Below are positions 15,951 through 25,212 of a stretch of 64,000 bases of DNA, piece after piece. Position numbers and translations under genes: made by a program. Within the stretch, counting starts at the first letter, position 1, and each line of letters starts with the position of its first letter. The DNA is from Dactylosporangium fulvum (lineage in GTDB: Bacteria > Actinomycetota > Actinomycetes > Mycobacteriales > Micromonosporaceae), in assembly GCF_025137375.1 (NCBI RefSeq), contig NZ_CP073720.1, positions 516,001 to 580,000 of the forward strand, written 5' to 3'. The notes under the pieces are model-generated. The model made no database searches and was not told where the DNA came from. It saw only the letters and a program-made list of their open reading frames with translations.

Positions 15951-18900
15951 TCAGCTTGCGCGGGCGCGTTCGAGGACTTCTTCGGTTGTCAGCGGACTCT
16001 TCGGATGGTGGCTGAGACACAGTGGCGCACGGACCTTCGCGAATGCCTGCCCCTCCAGAGCCACGTAGAACTCACCGGTGCGCAGTTGCGAGATCCCAGG
16101 CACGTCACCGCCCTTCGCCCGGGCCATTTCCCGTGCGGCATCAATCTGCACCGGCGCGTTGAGCAGCCCGTAGCACTGGGTGGCGGCATTGCCCGGAATC
16201 TGATTGTGCAGACCCTTCGGTGACTGCGTAGCGAACATCAGTCCCAGGCCGTACTTCCGAGCCTGCGAGGCGAGCGCCAGCGTGCTCTTGGTACATGCCG
16301 TCATGGCGCCGGACGGGGCGAGTGTCTGCGCTTCGTCCATGACGAACAGTCCGCCAAGAGGTCTGTCACCGGCGGGATGCTTCTTGATCCAGGCGAACAG
16401 CGCCATCTGGAGCTGATTGACGAAGCTCTGCCGTTGCTCGTCCGACTGCAGCCCGATCAGGCTGATCACTGAGATGCGGGCACGCTTACCAGTGGGCGGG
16501 GTCAGCAGCTCGCCGGGATCCACGGCTTCGCCAACACCTCCGAACAGCGGGTCGATCACCATGGCCGCAGCCAGTGTCTGGCCGAGCTCGGCGGCAATCT
16601 TCGCCGCGTTGCCCAGGTCGCTCACTGCAGCAGGCAGGTCATCAAGCATGCCGATGAATCCACGAAGCGTGGTTTCGCGGTGCCTACGGGCGTAGTAGAC
16701 AAGAGCCTCCTTGAGCACCGCGCGACCTCGTTCGGCCTTACTCGTCTTGCCGTCGACCTTGGCTCTCGGCGCGAGCGTCGCCAGCGCCGATTCGATGGCA
16801 GCCTCGAATTCGTCCGGGTCGCTGACGAAGCTCTGGAAGTCGGGAAGCGGTTGGAAGCTGATCGGCCGGCCGGCCTCTCGACGCGGGGTGTACACCACCA
16901 CATCGGTGTGCTCGAGGTACTCTCGTGCCTTTTCCGCATCTCCGTCACGCCACCCGGACGGTGGCTCCGGCCATGGATCGCCGAGACGAGCAAGGTCGTT
17001 GTTGGGGTCCAGCACGATCGCTGAGACGCCCTGCAGCGCGCATTCCTCGACGATGCGGCGGATGAGCACCGTCTTGCCTGATCCAGAACCCGCAAAGATC
17101 GCGGTGTGCTTGCGGAGCGCCTCCAACGCGACCGGTATCGGTGCGCCAGCGTCGAAGGTGAGCCCGAGGCTGAAGGCTGGTCCGGTGATCTGCGGCGGCA
17201 AAACAGGCTGTTCGACCTCCGTCGCCGTCGAGCCGACGTCCGCGACGGGCATGGTGAGGTCCGGCGCCGGTAGATCGGCAGCCGCGTCGGCGAGGGCCTC
17301 ACGGAGGAAGGAGACACCCCGGGTCGGCTGCCGGGCGATCAGCCAGGCCGTCAGGTCCGCCGGTGCCTGAGCGAACAACTCGCGCAGCGCCCAGAGAATT
17401 GGCAGATCGTCGTCGCCGACGGTCAGGCGTCGGCCTCCGCCGGCCTCGAAGATTGCAACTGCCTCCTTGTTCTTCGGAGTCTGTGGCCAGGCACCGTTAC
17501 GGAGCAGAAACAGCCGGCGCTGGCCGACGCCGCTTGCGAGGCCTGCCTCGGTGCATGCTGCGCGGATGCGGTTCAGGACGGCGACCGGGTGGTAGTCCGA
17601 CGAGATGCCGCGGAAGCCCCAATGCGCCTCCTCCTCGGTTGCGTCGTCCAGCGTGCGGCGCAAGCGGGCATGCAATGCCGGCTTGGTGCTGGGCGGGGGG
17701 TCCTGCTCGAAGTGCTTTCCAGCCTCGCCCCGTTCGATGATCCACGCTTGCAGGCCAGCCGAAAGTAGGCCGGGAAGCTCGACGTCGTCGGTGTGCTCGT
17801 CGAGCGCGCGGCTGACATCTGCGGTCTCCCTCAGCTCGGCGAACCGCTTGTCCAGCACGGCAAGGCTCGCGTCCGGCGGGCGCACAGGAGGTATCGGCAG
17901 GGTCTCGCCGTCTTCCTCTGTCGACGACTCCAGCGAGGTCATTACGCGGACTTCACCGTCGCGGACACACGCTCGGATGTGCCGGTCGACATTCTGCAGC
18001 AGTTGACGGGGCATGAAGTTCACCGCGGTGTCGAACGCATCCTCGTGGATCGGCCAGGTTGGATAGGGCGGATTGAAGTCGACTGAGCGGTAGTGCGCTT
18101 CCAGACGTTTGGCGACCAACGCCTGCCCTACAGCCGCGCTGGGGATGCGGCCGAGGTTCTGCGTCGCCAGGAACCGGTCTTGCACCGCCGCGATCGCGTA
18201 CTTCTTGATGACTTCCCAGGTGGCGTGCTGAGCCGCAACCACCGTGAGCGTCTTTCGGGTCGCCTCGCGCAGCGACATCAGCCCGTTGGTGATCTGGTCG
18301 AGCAGCAGCGAATCCTGCCACTCGGCGTCCTGCCGATTCGCCATTGCCTTGGCGAGCGGCGCCAGAAGACCGTCGATCTGGTCCACGGCGATGACGGACG
18401 GCCCAGTCAAAGAGAGAAGCCAGGAGATCTCGCTGACAACTTGCTCAGGCGGATATGCACCCTGGGGTAGGCCCCATGGCGAGCGTTCGCCGGGCTCGCA
18501 TTCATCCCCGGAGAGCAAGAAGTTGTTGCCGACCTCCCGCGCCCGAAAGTCGCCGGCGTTGAACATCGCCAGTGCGCGGGCGGTGTACCTGCAGGCCATC
18601 GCCACTTCGGGGTTGTACCGGTGAAACGCCTCGAGAAGTGCGTCAATCGCTCCTCGGTCGAGCGGGGCATCACCGATGACAGCTTGGCGAGCCGCGAACG
18701 GTACGCCGGTCAACAGCGTGACCCGGCGCAGGAAGATCCGCAGTTGGGTCTCGTGACCGTCGACCTGCCGGGTCAACCCATTGAGCATCGAGTGCGCCAC
18801 GCTGTGCCAGAAGCGGGTGCTGTCCAGCAAGCTGACGAGAAAGAAGTACCCGTCCTGGCGTTGTACCTGTTCCCGGACCCAGCCGAGGAGGTGAGTCTTC

Positions 18901-19106
18901 CCGGAGCCGCGCTGCCCCTGCACGACGACGCCAACCGGGCTGCCGTCCGAGCTGTCACGCGCTTCGTCGATCGCATCGAGGATCGTCTGGGCGACGTTGC
19001 GGTGCAGCGTGTCGACGTGGAACTCCGACCGTCGCCAGACGTCGTCCCGGGTCGGCACCAGCTTGATGCGGAGGCCGGTCAGAGCCTTGATCTCTGTGTC
19101 ACTCAT
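15951..19106 (-). CDS. Double ATPase: AAA domain fused to HerA-like ATPase
   Basis: A 1051-residue protein with two P-loop ATPases. The N-terminal STAND/AAA-like domain has Walker A GQRGSGKTHLLGW (about residues 63-75) and a putative Walker B VIAVDQIDGL. The C-terminal HerA/FtsK-like domain has Walker A AGSGSGKTVLIRR (about 668-680) and Walker B GLFVMDEAQT (about 918-927). HerA ATPases form hexameric DNA translocases that pair with nucleases, and HerA-nuclease pairs are established anti-phage modules. Fusion to a second ATPase in one chain is unusual. Its ATG overlaps the stop of the winged-helix gene (ATGA). Confidence 0.85.
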   Translation of the reverse strand: MSDTEIKALTGLRIKLVPTRDDVWRRSEFHVDTLHRNVAQTILDAIDEARDSSDGSPVGVVVQGQRGSGKTHLLGWVREQVQRQDGYFFLVSLLDSTRFWHSVAHSMLNGLTRQVDGHETQLRIFLRRVTLLTGVPFAARQAVIGDAPLDRGAIDALLEAFHRYNPEVAMACRYTARALAMFNAGDFRAREVGNNFLLSGDECEPGERSPWGLPQGAYPPEQVVSEISWLLSLTGPSVIAVDQIDGLLAPLAKAMANRQDAEWQDSLLLDQITNGLMSLREATRKTLTVVAAQHATWEVIKKYAIAAVQDRFLATQNLGRIPSAAVGQALVAKRLEAHYRSVDFNPPYPTWPIHEDAFDTAVNFMPRQLLQNVDRHIRACVRDGEVRVMTSLESSTEEDGETLPIPPVRPPDASLAVLDKRFAELRETADVSRALDEHTDDVELPGLLSAGLQAWIIERGEAGKHFEQDPPPSTKPALHARLRRTLDDATEEEAHWGFRGISSDYHPVAVLNRIRAACTEAGLASGVGQRRLFLLRNGAWPQTPKNKEAVAIFEAGGGRRLTVGDDDLPILWALRELFAQAPADLTAWLIARQPTRGVSFLREALADAAADLPAPDLTMPVADVGSTATEVEQPVLPPQITGPAFSLGLTFDAGAPIPVALEALRKHTAIFAGSGSGKTVLIRRIVEECALQGVSAIVLDPNNDLARLGDPWPEPPSGWRDGDAEKAREYLEHTDVVVYTPRREAGRPISFQPLPDFQSFVSDPDEFEAAIESALATLAPRAKVDGKTSKAERGRAVLKEALVYYARRHRETTLRGFIGMLDDLPAAVSDLGNAAKIAAELGQTLAAAMVIDPLFGGVGEAVDPGELLTPPTGKRARISVISLIGLQSDEQRQSFVNQLQMALFAWIKKHPAGDRPLGGLFVMDEAQTLAPSGAMTACTKSTLALASQARKYGLGLMFATQSPKGLHNQIPGNAATQCYGLLNAPVQIDAAREMARAKGGDVPGISQLRTGEFYVALEGQAFAKVRAPLCLSHHPKSPLTTEEVLERARAS

Positions 19107-19783
19107 GGCGCAATCGCCAGGACATGCTGATCACGGCTGCCGATCCGCACCGCGGCGTCGCGATCTCGCTGCTCCAAGGCTTTCTGGTTCGTCTCCTCCT
19201 CGATTTGTACGCCCTGCATCCGGGTCATGAGTCGAAGCACACCGTCGATCTCCCTCTTGGGAATCCCGTTCAGCTCTTGGCGGATGTCGGCCAGCCCGAC
19301 CCAACTGCCGGCCGGATCGGCCAACTTCCGATACGCCCGGCGGATCGCCTGCTCGATCTCGTCCGCGGTTGACGACGCGGCTGGAGACGGTGGACCCGCA
19401 ATGATCTTCGGCTGCTCCAACTCGGGCTGACCGCCGAAGACCTGGGCGAGGCTACGTCCACTGCTGTCGAGGTAACGGTCAAGGCCGCCAAGTACCGCGT
19501 ACAGCGCATGTCCGGCGGAGCCGGAGTTCGGCGGAACCGCACGGGTCAACTCCTGACGGCACCAGTGCCAACCCTCCTCCGCCAGAGTGAAGAAGTAAGC
19601 GTTGCGCGCCCCCTTGCGGCATTCGATGAGCTTCTCGTCGACAAGGCGCTGCCTGTTCTTGCCGGTGAGCTTCAGTCCTGGTGCGTACTTCTTCTCGATC
19701 TGGGGGTTCGAGAGTTCAGTGTTCTCCGCCATCAGGATGAGCAGGAGCGCCCGCTCCGGCAGTGACAGCTTCAGGTCCGGCAT
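19103..19783 (-). CDS. Winged-helix-like protein of the HerA operon
   Basis: A 226-residue protein. The first 65 residues form a winged-helix-like domain (LSLPERALLLILMAENTELS, then LVDEKLIECR followed by AYFFTLAEEGW). A second helical region near the C-terminus (EIEQAIRRAYRKLADPAGSW) contains a further possible winged helix. The ATG at 19783 has AAGGGGG upstream. Its coding start lies inside the 3' end of the DUF559 gene (68-base overlap) and its stop overlaps the HerA start, so the three are one translational unit. It may be an adaptor or a regulator. Confidence 0.7.
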   Translation of the reverse strand: MPDLKLSLPERALLLILMAENTELSNPQIEKKYAPGLKLTGKNRQRLVDEKLIECRKGARNAYFFTLAEEGWHWCRQELTRAVPPNSGSAGHALYAVLGGLDRYLDSSGRSLAQVFGGQPELEQPKIIAGPPSPAASSTADEIEQAIRRAYRKLADPAGSWVGLADIRQELNGIPKREIDGVLRLMTRMQGVQIEEETNQKALEQRDRDAAVRIGSRDQHVLAIAP

Positions 19784-20828
19784 GCATTGCCCCCTTGTGA
19801 GTGCCAGCGCGGCGGCCGGCAAGGAACTGTTGGATCTGCGCCAGTACGAGGTCTCGGTGCATCAGCACCTGCTGGTTGGTGAACCGCAGCACTGCATACC
19901 CGTCAAGTTGCAGCAGCACGTCACGTTGCCGGTCGGCAGCGAATCTGGCCGGATCGCAGTGCTCGACGCCGTCGATCTCGACGACCAACCGTGCATCGCG
20001 CCAGAGCAGATCCAGGCGGATCGGATTGGTGAGCGGATGCGGTTGGTACGACTGGTTCCATTCGCGTCCTGCGGCCCACGCAGCAGGTGCCAGTGCGGCC
20101 TCGAGTAGTTGCTCGGCCCGGCTTCCAGGATGTGGCTGGCCGGCGATTGCGGGATAGCCGACGATCTCATCGAGAGGTGGTTCATCGATGTAGGCTGCGT
20201 TGAACTCGGGCAGCGCCTCCCCGGTCGGAGGAGTGAACCGTACGACCTCCATGGCGTCGGCCACCTGTAGAACGGTGCCGGTGAACCAGATGCCGAAGCG
20301 GCCAGAGTCGCTCAACCATCGGGCTGCGACGATGAGGGCCTGCTGCTGGTCGACGCTGAACCCTTCACCGACCCGGATGAGGATCGCCGCGCGGGTGCGC
20401 CCGAAGGCAGCCGCGATGGCCTTGGCCAAGCCAACCGCACGAACCTCTGGGTCGAATGGGCCGGTCGCGTCGACGTGCTGGAGCAGTGAGCGCTCGGCCA
20501 GGTCGGCGAGAAATGGCCCGTACTGTCCGCCGTTTTGCGCTGCACGAAGCGCGATAGACCGCACCGCGACCACACCGGCACCGGCGGCACTGTCGATGTG
20601 CGCGGCCTTCGGAAGCCATGCCGGAAAGAGTTCGCGGGCGACTCGGTCGAGTTCAGTGAGAAGCGTTGCGACGATGCGTGCGGCTCTGGGCTGTGGTAAG
20701 GCGTTGTACGTGACGATCGCGGGCGCGTCCGAGGGCAGCGGTTCGATCAACAACGCGAGCGAATCCGCGCTTACGCCATCGATGCTGATCGGCCGATCTA
20801 GGGGAAGATCTGCCCAGGATTGCGCCAC
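19716..20828 (-). CDS. DUF559-type endonuclease (Vsr-like PD-(D/E)XK fold)
   Basis: A 370-residue protein. The C-terminal 110 residues match DUF559/very-short-patch-repair-like nucleases: RLDLLWRDARLVVEIDGVEH (about residues 268-287) and QRDVLLQLDGYAVLRFTNQQ (about 296-315), with the acidic catalytic positions conserved. The first 230 residues are an unassigned alpha/beta region (ELFPAWLPKAAHIDSAAGAG). The GTG start has AAGGG 6 bases away. As first gene before the winged-helix and HerA genes it is the probable nuclease arm of a HerA-nuclease defence complex. Confidence 0.75.
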   Translation of the reverse strand: MAQSWADLPLDRPISIDGVSADSLALLIEPLPSDAPAIVTYNALPQPRAARIVATLLTELDRVARELFPAWLPKAAHIDSAAGAGVVAVRSIALRAAQNGGQYGPFLADLAERSLLQHVDATGPFDPEVRAVGLAKAIAAAFGRTRAAILIRVGEGFSVDQQQALIVAARWLSDSGRFGIWFTGTVLQVADAMEVVRFTPPTGEALPEFNAAYIDEPPLDEIVGYPAIAGQPHPGSRAEQLLEAALAPAAWAAGREWNQSYQPHPLTNPIRLDLLWRDARLVVEIDGVEHCDPARFAADRQRDVLLQLDGYAVLRFTNQQVLMHRDLVLAQIQQFLAGRRAGTHKGAMHAGPEAVTAGAGAPAHPDGGEH

Positions 20829-21272
20829 GCCCCACCCTTCGCGTTCCAGCTATGCCCGATTCTGCGGGCCGTCGGTCCGTGGTGACAAGGGTGGGCTGTC
20901 CTGTCCGATGCTGCCGTATGAGCGAAAGAATCATCCAGACCGAGCATCCATTCCGGCTGCTAGATCTGCTATGCCTCCGGGGTCGCGACCTGGGACAAGT
21001 GGGTCGGCGGCGTGGGGCCTGCCCAGCGGTTGAGAAAACCGGCACATTCCATGACCGACGTTGGAACAAGGAATCGTGTGCGGCCGCATAGTGCTGCGAT
21101 GGTCTATTGTGGATCGAATTGCCAGGTCGGCGTCGGAAGCTTAGGTACTGCTGCTCAATCGATGCGTGCTACCCATCCGCGATCACCCTGTCCGCTCAAC
21201 CCTAACCGATCTCGCCGGGTTGATTCGGTGGATTGGCAGACTCACTGCCGGTGGGGGACATGGAGGAGGGCG
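20829..21272. other. Intergenic region upstream of the DUF559 operon
   Basis: About 440 bases with no convincing gene. A short frame from ATG 20918 (MSERIIQTEHPFRLLDLLCL) lacks a recognised family. The part near 21090-21240 is less GC-rich than its surroundings. The promoter of the minus-strand HerA operon must lie at the left end. Confidence 0.35.
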
Positions 21273-21674
21273 ATGGACTGGGCGGCCTTCGAAGCGGCGT
21301 GGTACGACAACGGCTGCCGCGTGATTGCGGACCTGGCCGCGGCGCACCCGACGGAGCGCCTGTACGCCGCCGCGTTCCACCTGTTCTACAGCGACTATTC
21401 ACAGATCCTGCCACCGGCTCTCGCCGCAAACGTGGAGTCGGCCGTGAGGGCTCAGCGGACGCACGACAGGTGTTGGACCGGTGGAAGTCGTTCGCGTCCG
21501 GTTGGTCGAGCCACGAGGCAGATCAGCCCGGCGTTGCCTTCGGCAACGCCGGCATCGGGCAGACTGAGCGGATGGCAAGTTCGGGAATCGTTCGGGCCTA
21601 CAACGCTGGCGAGGGTTGGGGCGTCATCGACGGGCCGGATGTGGCTGGTGGGTGCTGGGTGCACTTTTCGGTGA
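21273..21674 (+). pseudogene. DUF4303-like gene, apparently frameshifted
   Basis: GGAGGAGGG precedes an ATG encoding MDWAAFEAAWYDNGCRVIAD, then HPTERLYAAAFHLFYSDYSQ, a start typical of DUF4303 proteins (immunity or toxin-associated). After about residue 60 the frame turns into arginine/serine-rich shadow sequence. Another frame carries VLDRWKSFASGW over the same bases, consistent with a frameshift near 21440-21470. The full family length (about 170-200 residues) is not reached. It is probably inactive. Confidence 0.45.
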
Positions 21675-21889
21675 TCGTCATGGACGGATATCGGCAGCTG
21701 TTCCAGGGGCAGAGTGTCTCGTTCCGAGCCGAGGCGGCAACCCAGGACGGATTCGCGTATCGGGCGGTGAAGGTGTGGACGGGCGACACCGAACCGGACG
21801 ACCAACGACGAGAAGACGCCGAGCCCAACGCCTACCACAGCACACTGGCTCTGACCTTCGACGAGCCGCGGGGGACCAGCAGGGGCTGA
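21572..21889 (+). CDS. Cold-shock-domain-like protein
   Basis: A 105-residue protein with a single OB-fold of cold-shock type: GIVRAYNAGEGWGVIDGPD, with GWGVI at the RNP1 position, WVHFSVIVMDGYRQL at RNP2, and FQGQSVSFRAEAATQDG. The C-terminal 30 residues are polar. Such proteins bind single-stranded nucleic acid. No strong Shine-Dalgarno is seen, and it starts within the decayed DUF4303 region. It converges on the acetyltransferase gene with a 24-base gap. Confidence 0.6.
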   Translation: MASSGIVRAYNAGEGWGVIDGPDVAGGCWVHFSVIVMDGYRQLFQGQSVSFRAEAATQDGFAYRAVKVWTGDTEPDDQRREDAEPNAYHSTLALTFDEPRGTSRG

Positions 21890-21913
21890 CCGCCAGAGAC
21901 GGGCCATCTGGTG

Positions 21914-22729
21914 TCAGGGCGTGATGGCGTACTCGGTGAAGCGGCCGCAGGATTGGAACCCGAGCCGGCGGTAGACGGGTTCGCCCTCGGAAGAGGCTTG
22001 CAGGACCACCGTGCGGTAGCCGGCGTCGTATGCGGTGTGCAAGGTCGCCAGGGTGATGGCGCTGCCGTAGCCGCGCCGGCGGTCGGTCGCCAGGGTGGCG
22101 ATGTTGTAGATCCCGGCGACTCCCGAGTGGAGGAAGACCTCGGCCGAGCAGACGGGGCGGCCGTCAACGTAGCCGACCAGGTAGCGAGCGGGGCAGTCGG
22201 GGGCGAGGGCCCAGTCGGCGGCATCGGCGAAGAAGCGGCGCACCGTGGCGGCCGGTGGGTTCCAGTTCGCGGCCAGGACGGTCGAGTAGTCGGCGAGTTG
22301 CCCGGGGGTCCTCACCCGGTGGATGGCCAGGTCCGCAGCAGGTTGCTGGGGCGGGGCCGCACGTAGGTCCTGCCACATGCCGGTCTCGGTTTCGGATGCC
22401 TGGAGACCGGCGCTTTCCAGGAGCGAGGCGAGATCCGCCGGCGTGGAGGCCGGACCCACCCACCACGAGAAGGGACGCCCGGTGGTGGCCAGTGCCTGAA
22501 GGGTCTGCGTGATCCGGGCCGGGGCGGTGTCCGGCGTAAGGCGCGCCGCTGCAACGATGTTGAAGGTGTCGTCGTCCAGGCCGCTGTCGGCGATCAGGAG
22601 GTCGTTGGTTTCAGTGACGGTCGAGCCCGCCACATGCCGGTGCAAGTGACAGGCATGTTCGGCGAGGTTCTGCTCCATTGCGAGCATCAGGTCTGAGCGA
22701 TCGCCGAGCGGCTGGTTTCCTTCATTCAC
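21914..22729 (-). CDS. GNAT family N-acetyltransferase
   Basis: A 271-residue acetyltransferase. The C-terminal GNAT domain has the acetyl-CoA-binding A motif in [20 protein letters not shown] (about residues 210-230) and the typical ending [19 protein letters not shown]. The N-terminal half (about 1-130) is a degenerate second GNAT-like unit with [10 protein letters not shown]. The start is a GTG without Shine-Dalgarno. It diverges from the cupin gene with 187 bases between. Substrate unknown; amino acid or small-amine acetylation is typical. Confidence 0.8.
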   Translation of the reverse strand: MNEGNQPLGDRSDLMLAMEQNLAEHACHLHRHVAGSTVTETNDLLIADSGLDDDTFNIVAAARLTPDTAPARITQTLQALATTGRPFSWWVGPASTPADLASLLESAGLQASETETGMWQDLRAAPPQQPAADLAIHRVRTPGQLADYSTVLAANWNPPAATVRRFFADAADWALAPDCPARYLVGYVDGRPVCSAEVFLHSGVAGIYNIATLATDRRRGYGSAITLATLHTAYDAGYRTVVLQASSEGEPVYRRLGFQSCGRFTEYAITP

Positions 22730-22916
22730 AGCGGATCATCACATCATGTCTGTTCGCCGTCTGGGCATGAGTTTGTGGTTGACGCCGTCGCCACGGCGCC
22801 GCAGCGATGAGGCGATTTTCGGTAGGACCCGGCACGGCGACCGGCCTGGTTGGACCGTGGCTGGGCAGTACCGCGTTCGGGCCAAGCACCACCGACCCCT
22901 CATGGAGGTACGTCCC

Positions 22917-23339
22917 ATGCCGCGCACCCAGCAGAAGCAGCGATCGTCCGCGTGGGAGACGGCGATCACCGTGCTGCAGGAGGCCGAACCACCCTTCATC
23001 CCTGCGGGAGCACACGAGATGACCGTCGTCGTCGAGTTCCCGCCCGGTGATCCGGGCACGCCGCCGCACCGGCACACCGGACCGGCGTTCGGCTACGTGC
23101 TGGAAGGCGAGATGCTGCTGGAGATCGAAGGCCAGCCGGAGCGGGTCGTGCGTGCGGGAGAGGCGTTCTGGGAACCGGGTGGCGACGTCATCCACTACCA
23201 GGACGGCAACAACCGCGACGACATCCCGCTGCGGTTCACCGTCACGATGCTGTGCGAGCCGGGCAAGCCGATGCTCACCCTGGTGGACGACGAAGAGCTT
23301 GCCCGGCGCAAGGAGCGCCGCGCTGTCCGGCGGGCCTGA
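22917..23339 (+). CDS. Cupin-domain protein
   Basis: A 140-residue single cupin barrel. Motif 1 is PPHRHTGPAFGYVLEGEM with two histidines and the motif glutamate position (about residues 49-66). Motif 2 lies around GEAFWEPGGDVIHYQDG. These give a likely mononuclear metal site. The protein is cytoplasmic with no signal peptide. The ATG at 22917 follows GGAGG by 8 bases. It converges on the NUDIX gene. Small cupins of this kind act as sensors, isomerases or dioxygenases, and the specific reaction cannot be told. Confidence 0.8.
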   Translation: MPRTQQKQRSSAWETAITVLQEAEPPFIPAGAHEMTVVVEFPPGDPGTPPHRHTGPAFGYVLEGEMLLEIEGQPERVVRAGEAFWEPGGDVIHYQDGNNRDDIPLRFTVTMLCEPGKPMLTLVDDEELARRKERRAVRRA

Positions 23340-23377
23340 ACAAGGTCACTGGTTCCAGCCGGGCAGCGCGGCCTGAC

Positions 23378-23860
23378 TCAACAGATGCGCTTGCCGTCTT
23401 CCAGGTAGTACGTGATGTTGCCGGCCGCCGCTTCCAGAGCGGCGGCCGCCCGCCGGGCGAGTAGCGGGGACAGGCGTCGCTGCGCCTCGGCGAGGGTGCA
23501 CCATGCCCAACTGCGCAGCTCGTCCGCGGGCAGTCGCAGCGCTGCGGTGGCCTTCACGTCGAGCACGCCACCGTCGTATACGAACATCACGCCCTCGGTG
23601 CGGCCCGGTCGTGGCGGCACCCAGTCGACGACCAGCAACCGGCCGGGGGACACCACCAAGCCGAGTTCCTCTTCGACCTCGCGCCGCGCGGCGTCGTGCG
23701 GTGACTCGTCACCGTCCACCGAGCCGCCGGGCAACTCCCAGTCGTCCTTGTACACCGGTTCCACCAGCAGGATCCGGTCGGCGGCGTCGCGGAACAGCAC
23801 TCCGGATCCCATGCGCTTGCGCGGGAGCGCCGCAGTGTAGTCGTCGGTTGACGTGGTCAC
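23378..23860 (-). CDS. NUDIX hydrolase
   Basis: A 160-residue hydrolase of nucleoside diphosphate-linked compounds. The NUDIX box is complete: GGSVDGDESPHDAARREVEE with ELGL next (about residues 48-71), including the magnesium-binding REVEEE. Preceding residues WELPGG are canonical. The GTG at 23860 gives VTTSTDDYTAALPRKR; an internal ATG 15 residues later is possible. It lies 10 bases after the F420 reductase gene on the same strand, so they form an operon. Confidence 0.85.
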   Translation of the reverse strand: MTTSTDDYTAALPRKRMGSGVLFRDAADRILLVEPVYKDDWELPGGSVDGDESPHDAARREVEEELGLVVSPGRLLVVDWVPPRPGRTEGVMFVYDGGVLDVKATAALRLPADELRSWAWCTLAEAQRRLSPLLARRAAAALEAAAGNITYYLEDGKRIC

Positions 23861-23870
23861 CAGCGGGCGC

Positions 23871-24539
23871 TCAGCGGTGTGCTTTGGCGACCGCTGCCCG
23901 CACGATCTCCGCGTCGGCGGGGGTGCCGACCGGGTCGTCGAACGTGCCGTACGGGGGGCCGTAGACGGGCGTGTCCGGCTGCACGCGCCAGCTGTCGGCG
24001 AGCGTGCCCACATCGACGGTTTCGTAGCCGATGGCGTCCAGGAACGCGGTGACGACCTGCTTGGCCTCGGCGTCGTCGCCGGCGATCGGTAGGGCGGTCC
24101 GGTCATCGGCACCTGATGGGCGGGTAAGCGAGGCCAGGTGCTTGAAGAAGATGTTGTTGAACGCCTTGACGACCTTCGCGCCGGGCAGATGCTGCTGGAG
24201 CAGTTCGCTGCTGGTCGTGGAGCCCTCGTCCAGCTCAGGGAAGCGGCCGTCACGCTGCGGGTAGTAGTTGTTGGTGTCGATGACGATCTTGCCGGCCAGC
24301 GGCTCGGCCGGCACCTCGCGGTACACCTTCAGCGGTACCGTCACCACCACGATGTCGCCGGCTGCGGCCGCGTCCGCCGGGCGGCCTGCCCGGGCGTGCG
24401 GGCCGAGCTCGGCGACCAGGTCCGCCAGGGTCTCGGGTCCGCGCGAGTTGCTCAGCACGACGTCGTAGCCGGCGGCGACCGCCAGCCGCGCCACCGTGCC
24501 GCCGATGTTGCCGCTTCCGATGAGTCCGATCGTTGTCAT
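23871..24539 (-). CDS. NADPH-dependent F420 reductase-like protein
   Basis: A 222-residue Rossmann protein. GLIGSGNIGGTVARLAVAAG is the dinucleotide-binding loop, VVLSNSRGPETL gives the NADP-selecting SNSRGP, and VIDTNNYYPQRDG and KAFNNIF are family hallmarks. The family passes hydride between NADPH and coenzyme F420, a cofactor typical of actinomycetes. It is first of a two-gene operon with the NUDIX gene. It diverges from the GntR-type regulator, which may control it. Related proteins act on other substrates, so the precise reaction is unproven. Confidence 0.8.
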   Translation of the reverse strand: MTTIGLIGSGNIGGTVARLAVAAGYDVVLSNSRGPETLADLVAELGPHARAGRPADAAAAGDIVVVTVPLKVYREVPAEPLAGKIVIDTNNYYPQRDGRFPELDEGSTTSSELLQQHLPGAKVVKAFNNIFFKHLASLTRPSGADDRTALPIAGDDAEAKQVVTAFLDAIGYETVDVGTLADSWRVQPDTPVYGPPYGTFDDPVGTPADAEIVRAAVAKAHR

Positions 24540-24666
24540 GCCGGCAATAACCCACTGGTTCTGTCGGGAATTCCCGCACCGCGGAGGTGTAAAAGTCGTG
24601 AAACGCGACGATAGCCATAGGGCTATAGGGCTGTAGGATGGCCCTGGGGTCATCGAGCCGCATCTT

Positions 24667-25077
24667 ATGGTGGTGATCGATCGCGATGCTGACCGTCCAC
24701 TCCACAAGCAGCTCGTGGACATTCTGCGGGGCCAGATCGATGCCGGCGTCCTGCCGCCCGGTTCGGTGCTGCCGTCCGAGATTTACCTGGCGCAGACGCA
24801 CGGATTGAGCAAAACAGCGGTCCGGCGGGCGCTCGAGCTGCTGCTCAACGAGGGTCTCATCATCAAGACCAAGGGCAAGCCGACGAGGGTGCGTGAGCGG
24901 CCGCAGCGCAAGGTCGTGCTGCTGGAGCCGGGCGACGAGGTGAATGCCCGGATGCCGACCGAGGCGGAGCGGCGGTCGTGGGGCATGTCGGTGGGCGAGC
25001 CCCTCCTCGAGGTGAGTCGCCGCAGGGGGACCGTGGACTTCTTCCCTGCGGGAACGATCACGCTGCGGGCTTCCTGA
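24667..25077 (+). CDS. GntR-family regulator, short form
   Basis: A 136-residue protein with an N-terminal GntR winged helix: DRPLHKQLVDILRGQIDAGV (about residues 9-28), LPSEIYLAQTHGLSKTAVRR and ALELLLNEGLI. The C-terminal part is only about 60 residues, too short for a full UTRA or FadR sensor domain, and ends FFPAGTITLRAS. A hexamer TAGGAT around 24633 could be the -10 box, giving a short leader. The upstream A/T-rich stretch ATAGCCATAGGGCTATAGGG (24613-24632) contains an inverted repeat that could be its own operator, shared with the divergent F420 reductase operon. Confidence 0.8.
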   Translation: MVVIDRDADRPLHKQLVDILRGQIDAGVLPPGSVLPSEIYLAQTHGLSKTAVRRALELLLNEGLIIKTKGKPTRVRERPQRKVVLLEPGDEVNARMPTEAERRSWGMSVGEPLLEVSRRRGTVDFFPAGTITLRAS

Positions 25078-25095
25078 GTGCAGGCGGGGCGGGCC

Positions 25096-25115
25096 GCCCG
25101 CCGCTGCGGGCTTTT
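25096..25115 (+). terminator. Intrinsic terminator after the GntR gene
   Basis: A GCCCGC / GCGGGC stem with a CGCT loop followed directly by TTTT, 18 bases after the stop codon. Confidence 0.75.
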
Positions 25116-25212
25116 CCGTCACGGCGTCCAGGCGCCGGGGTGTAGCTAGCCCCACCCCGGCCGGGTGTCCAGCGTCAATCCGTCGACGGGCGCGAATCCA
25201 TACCGTTAGGGC

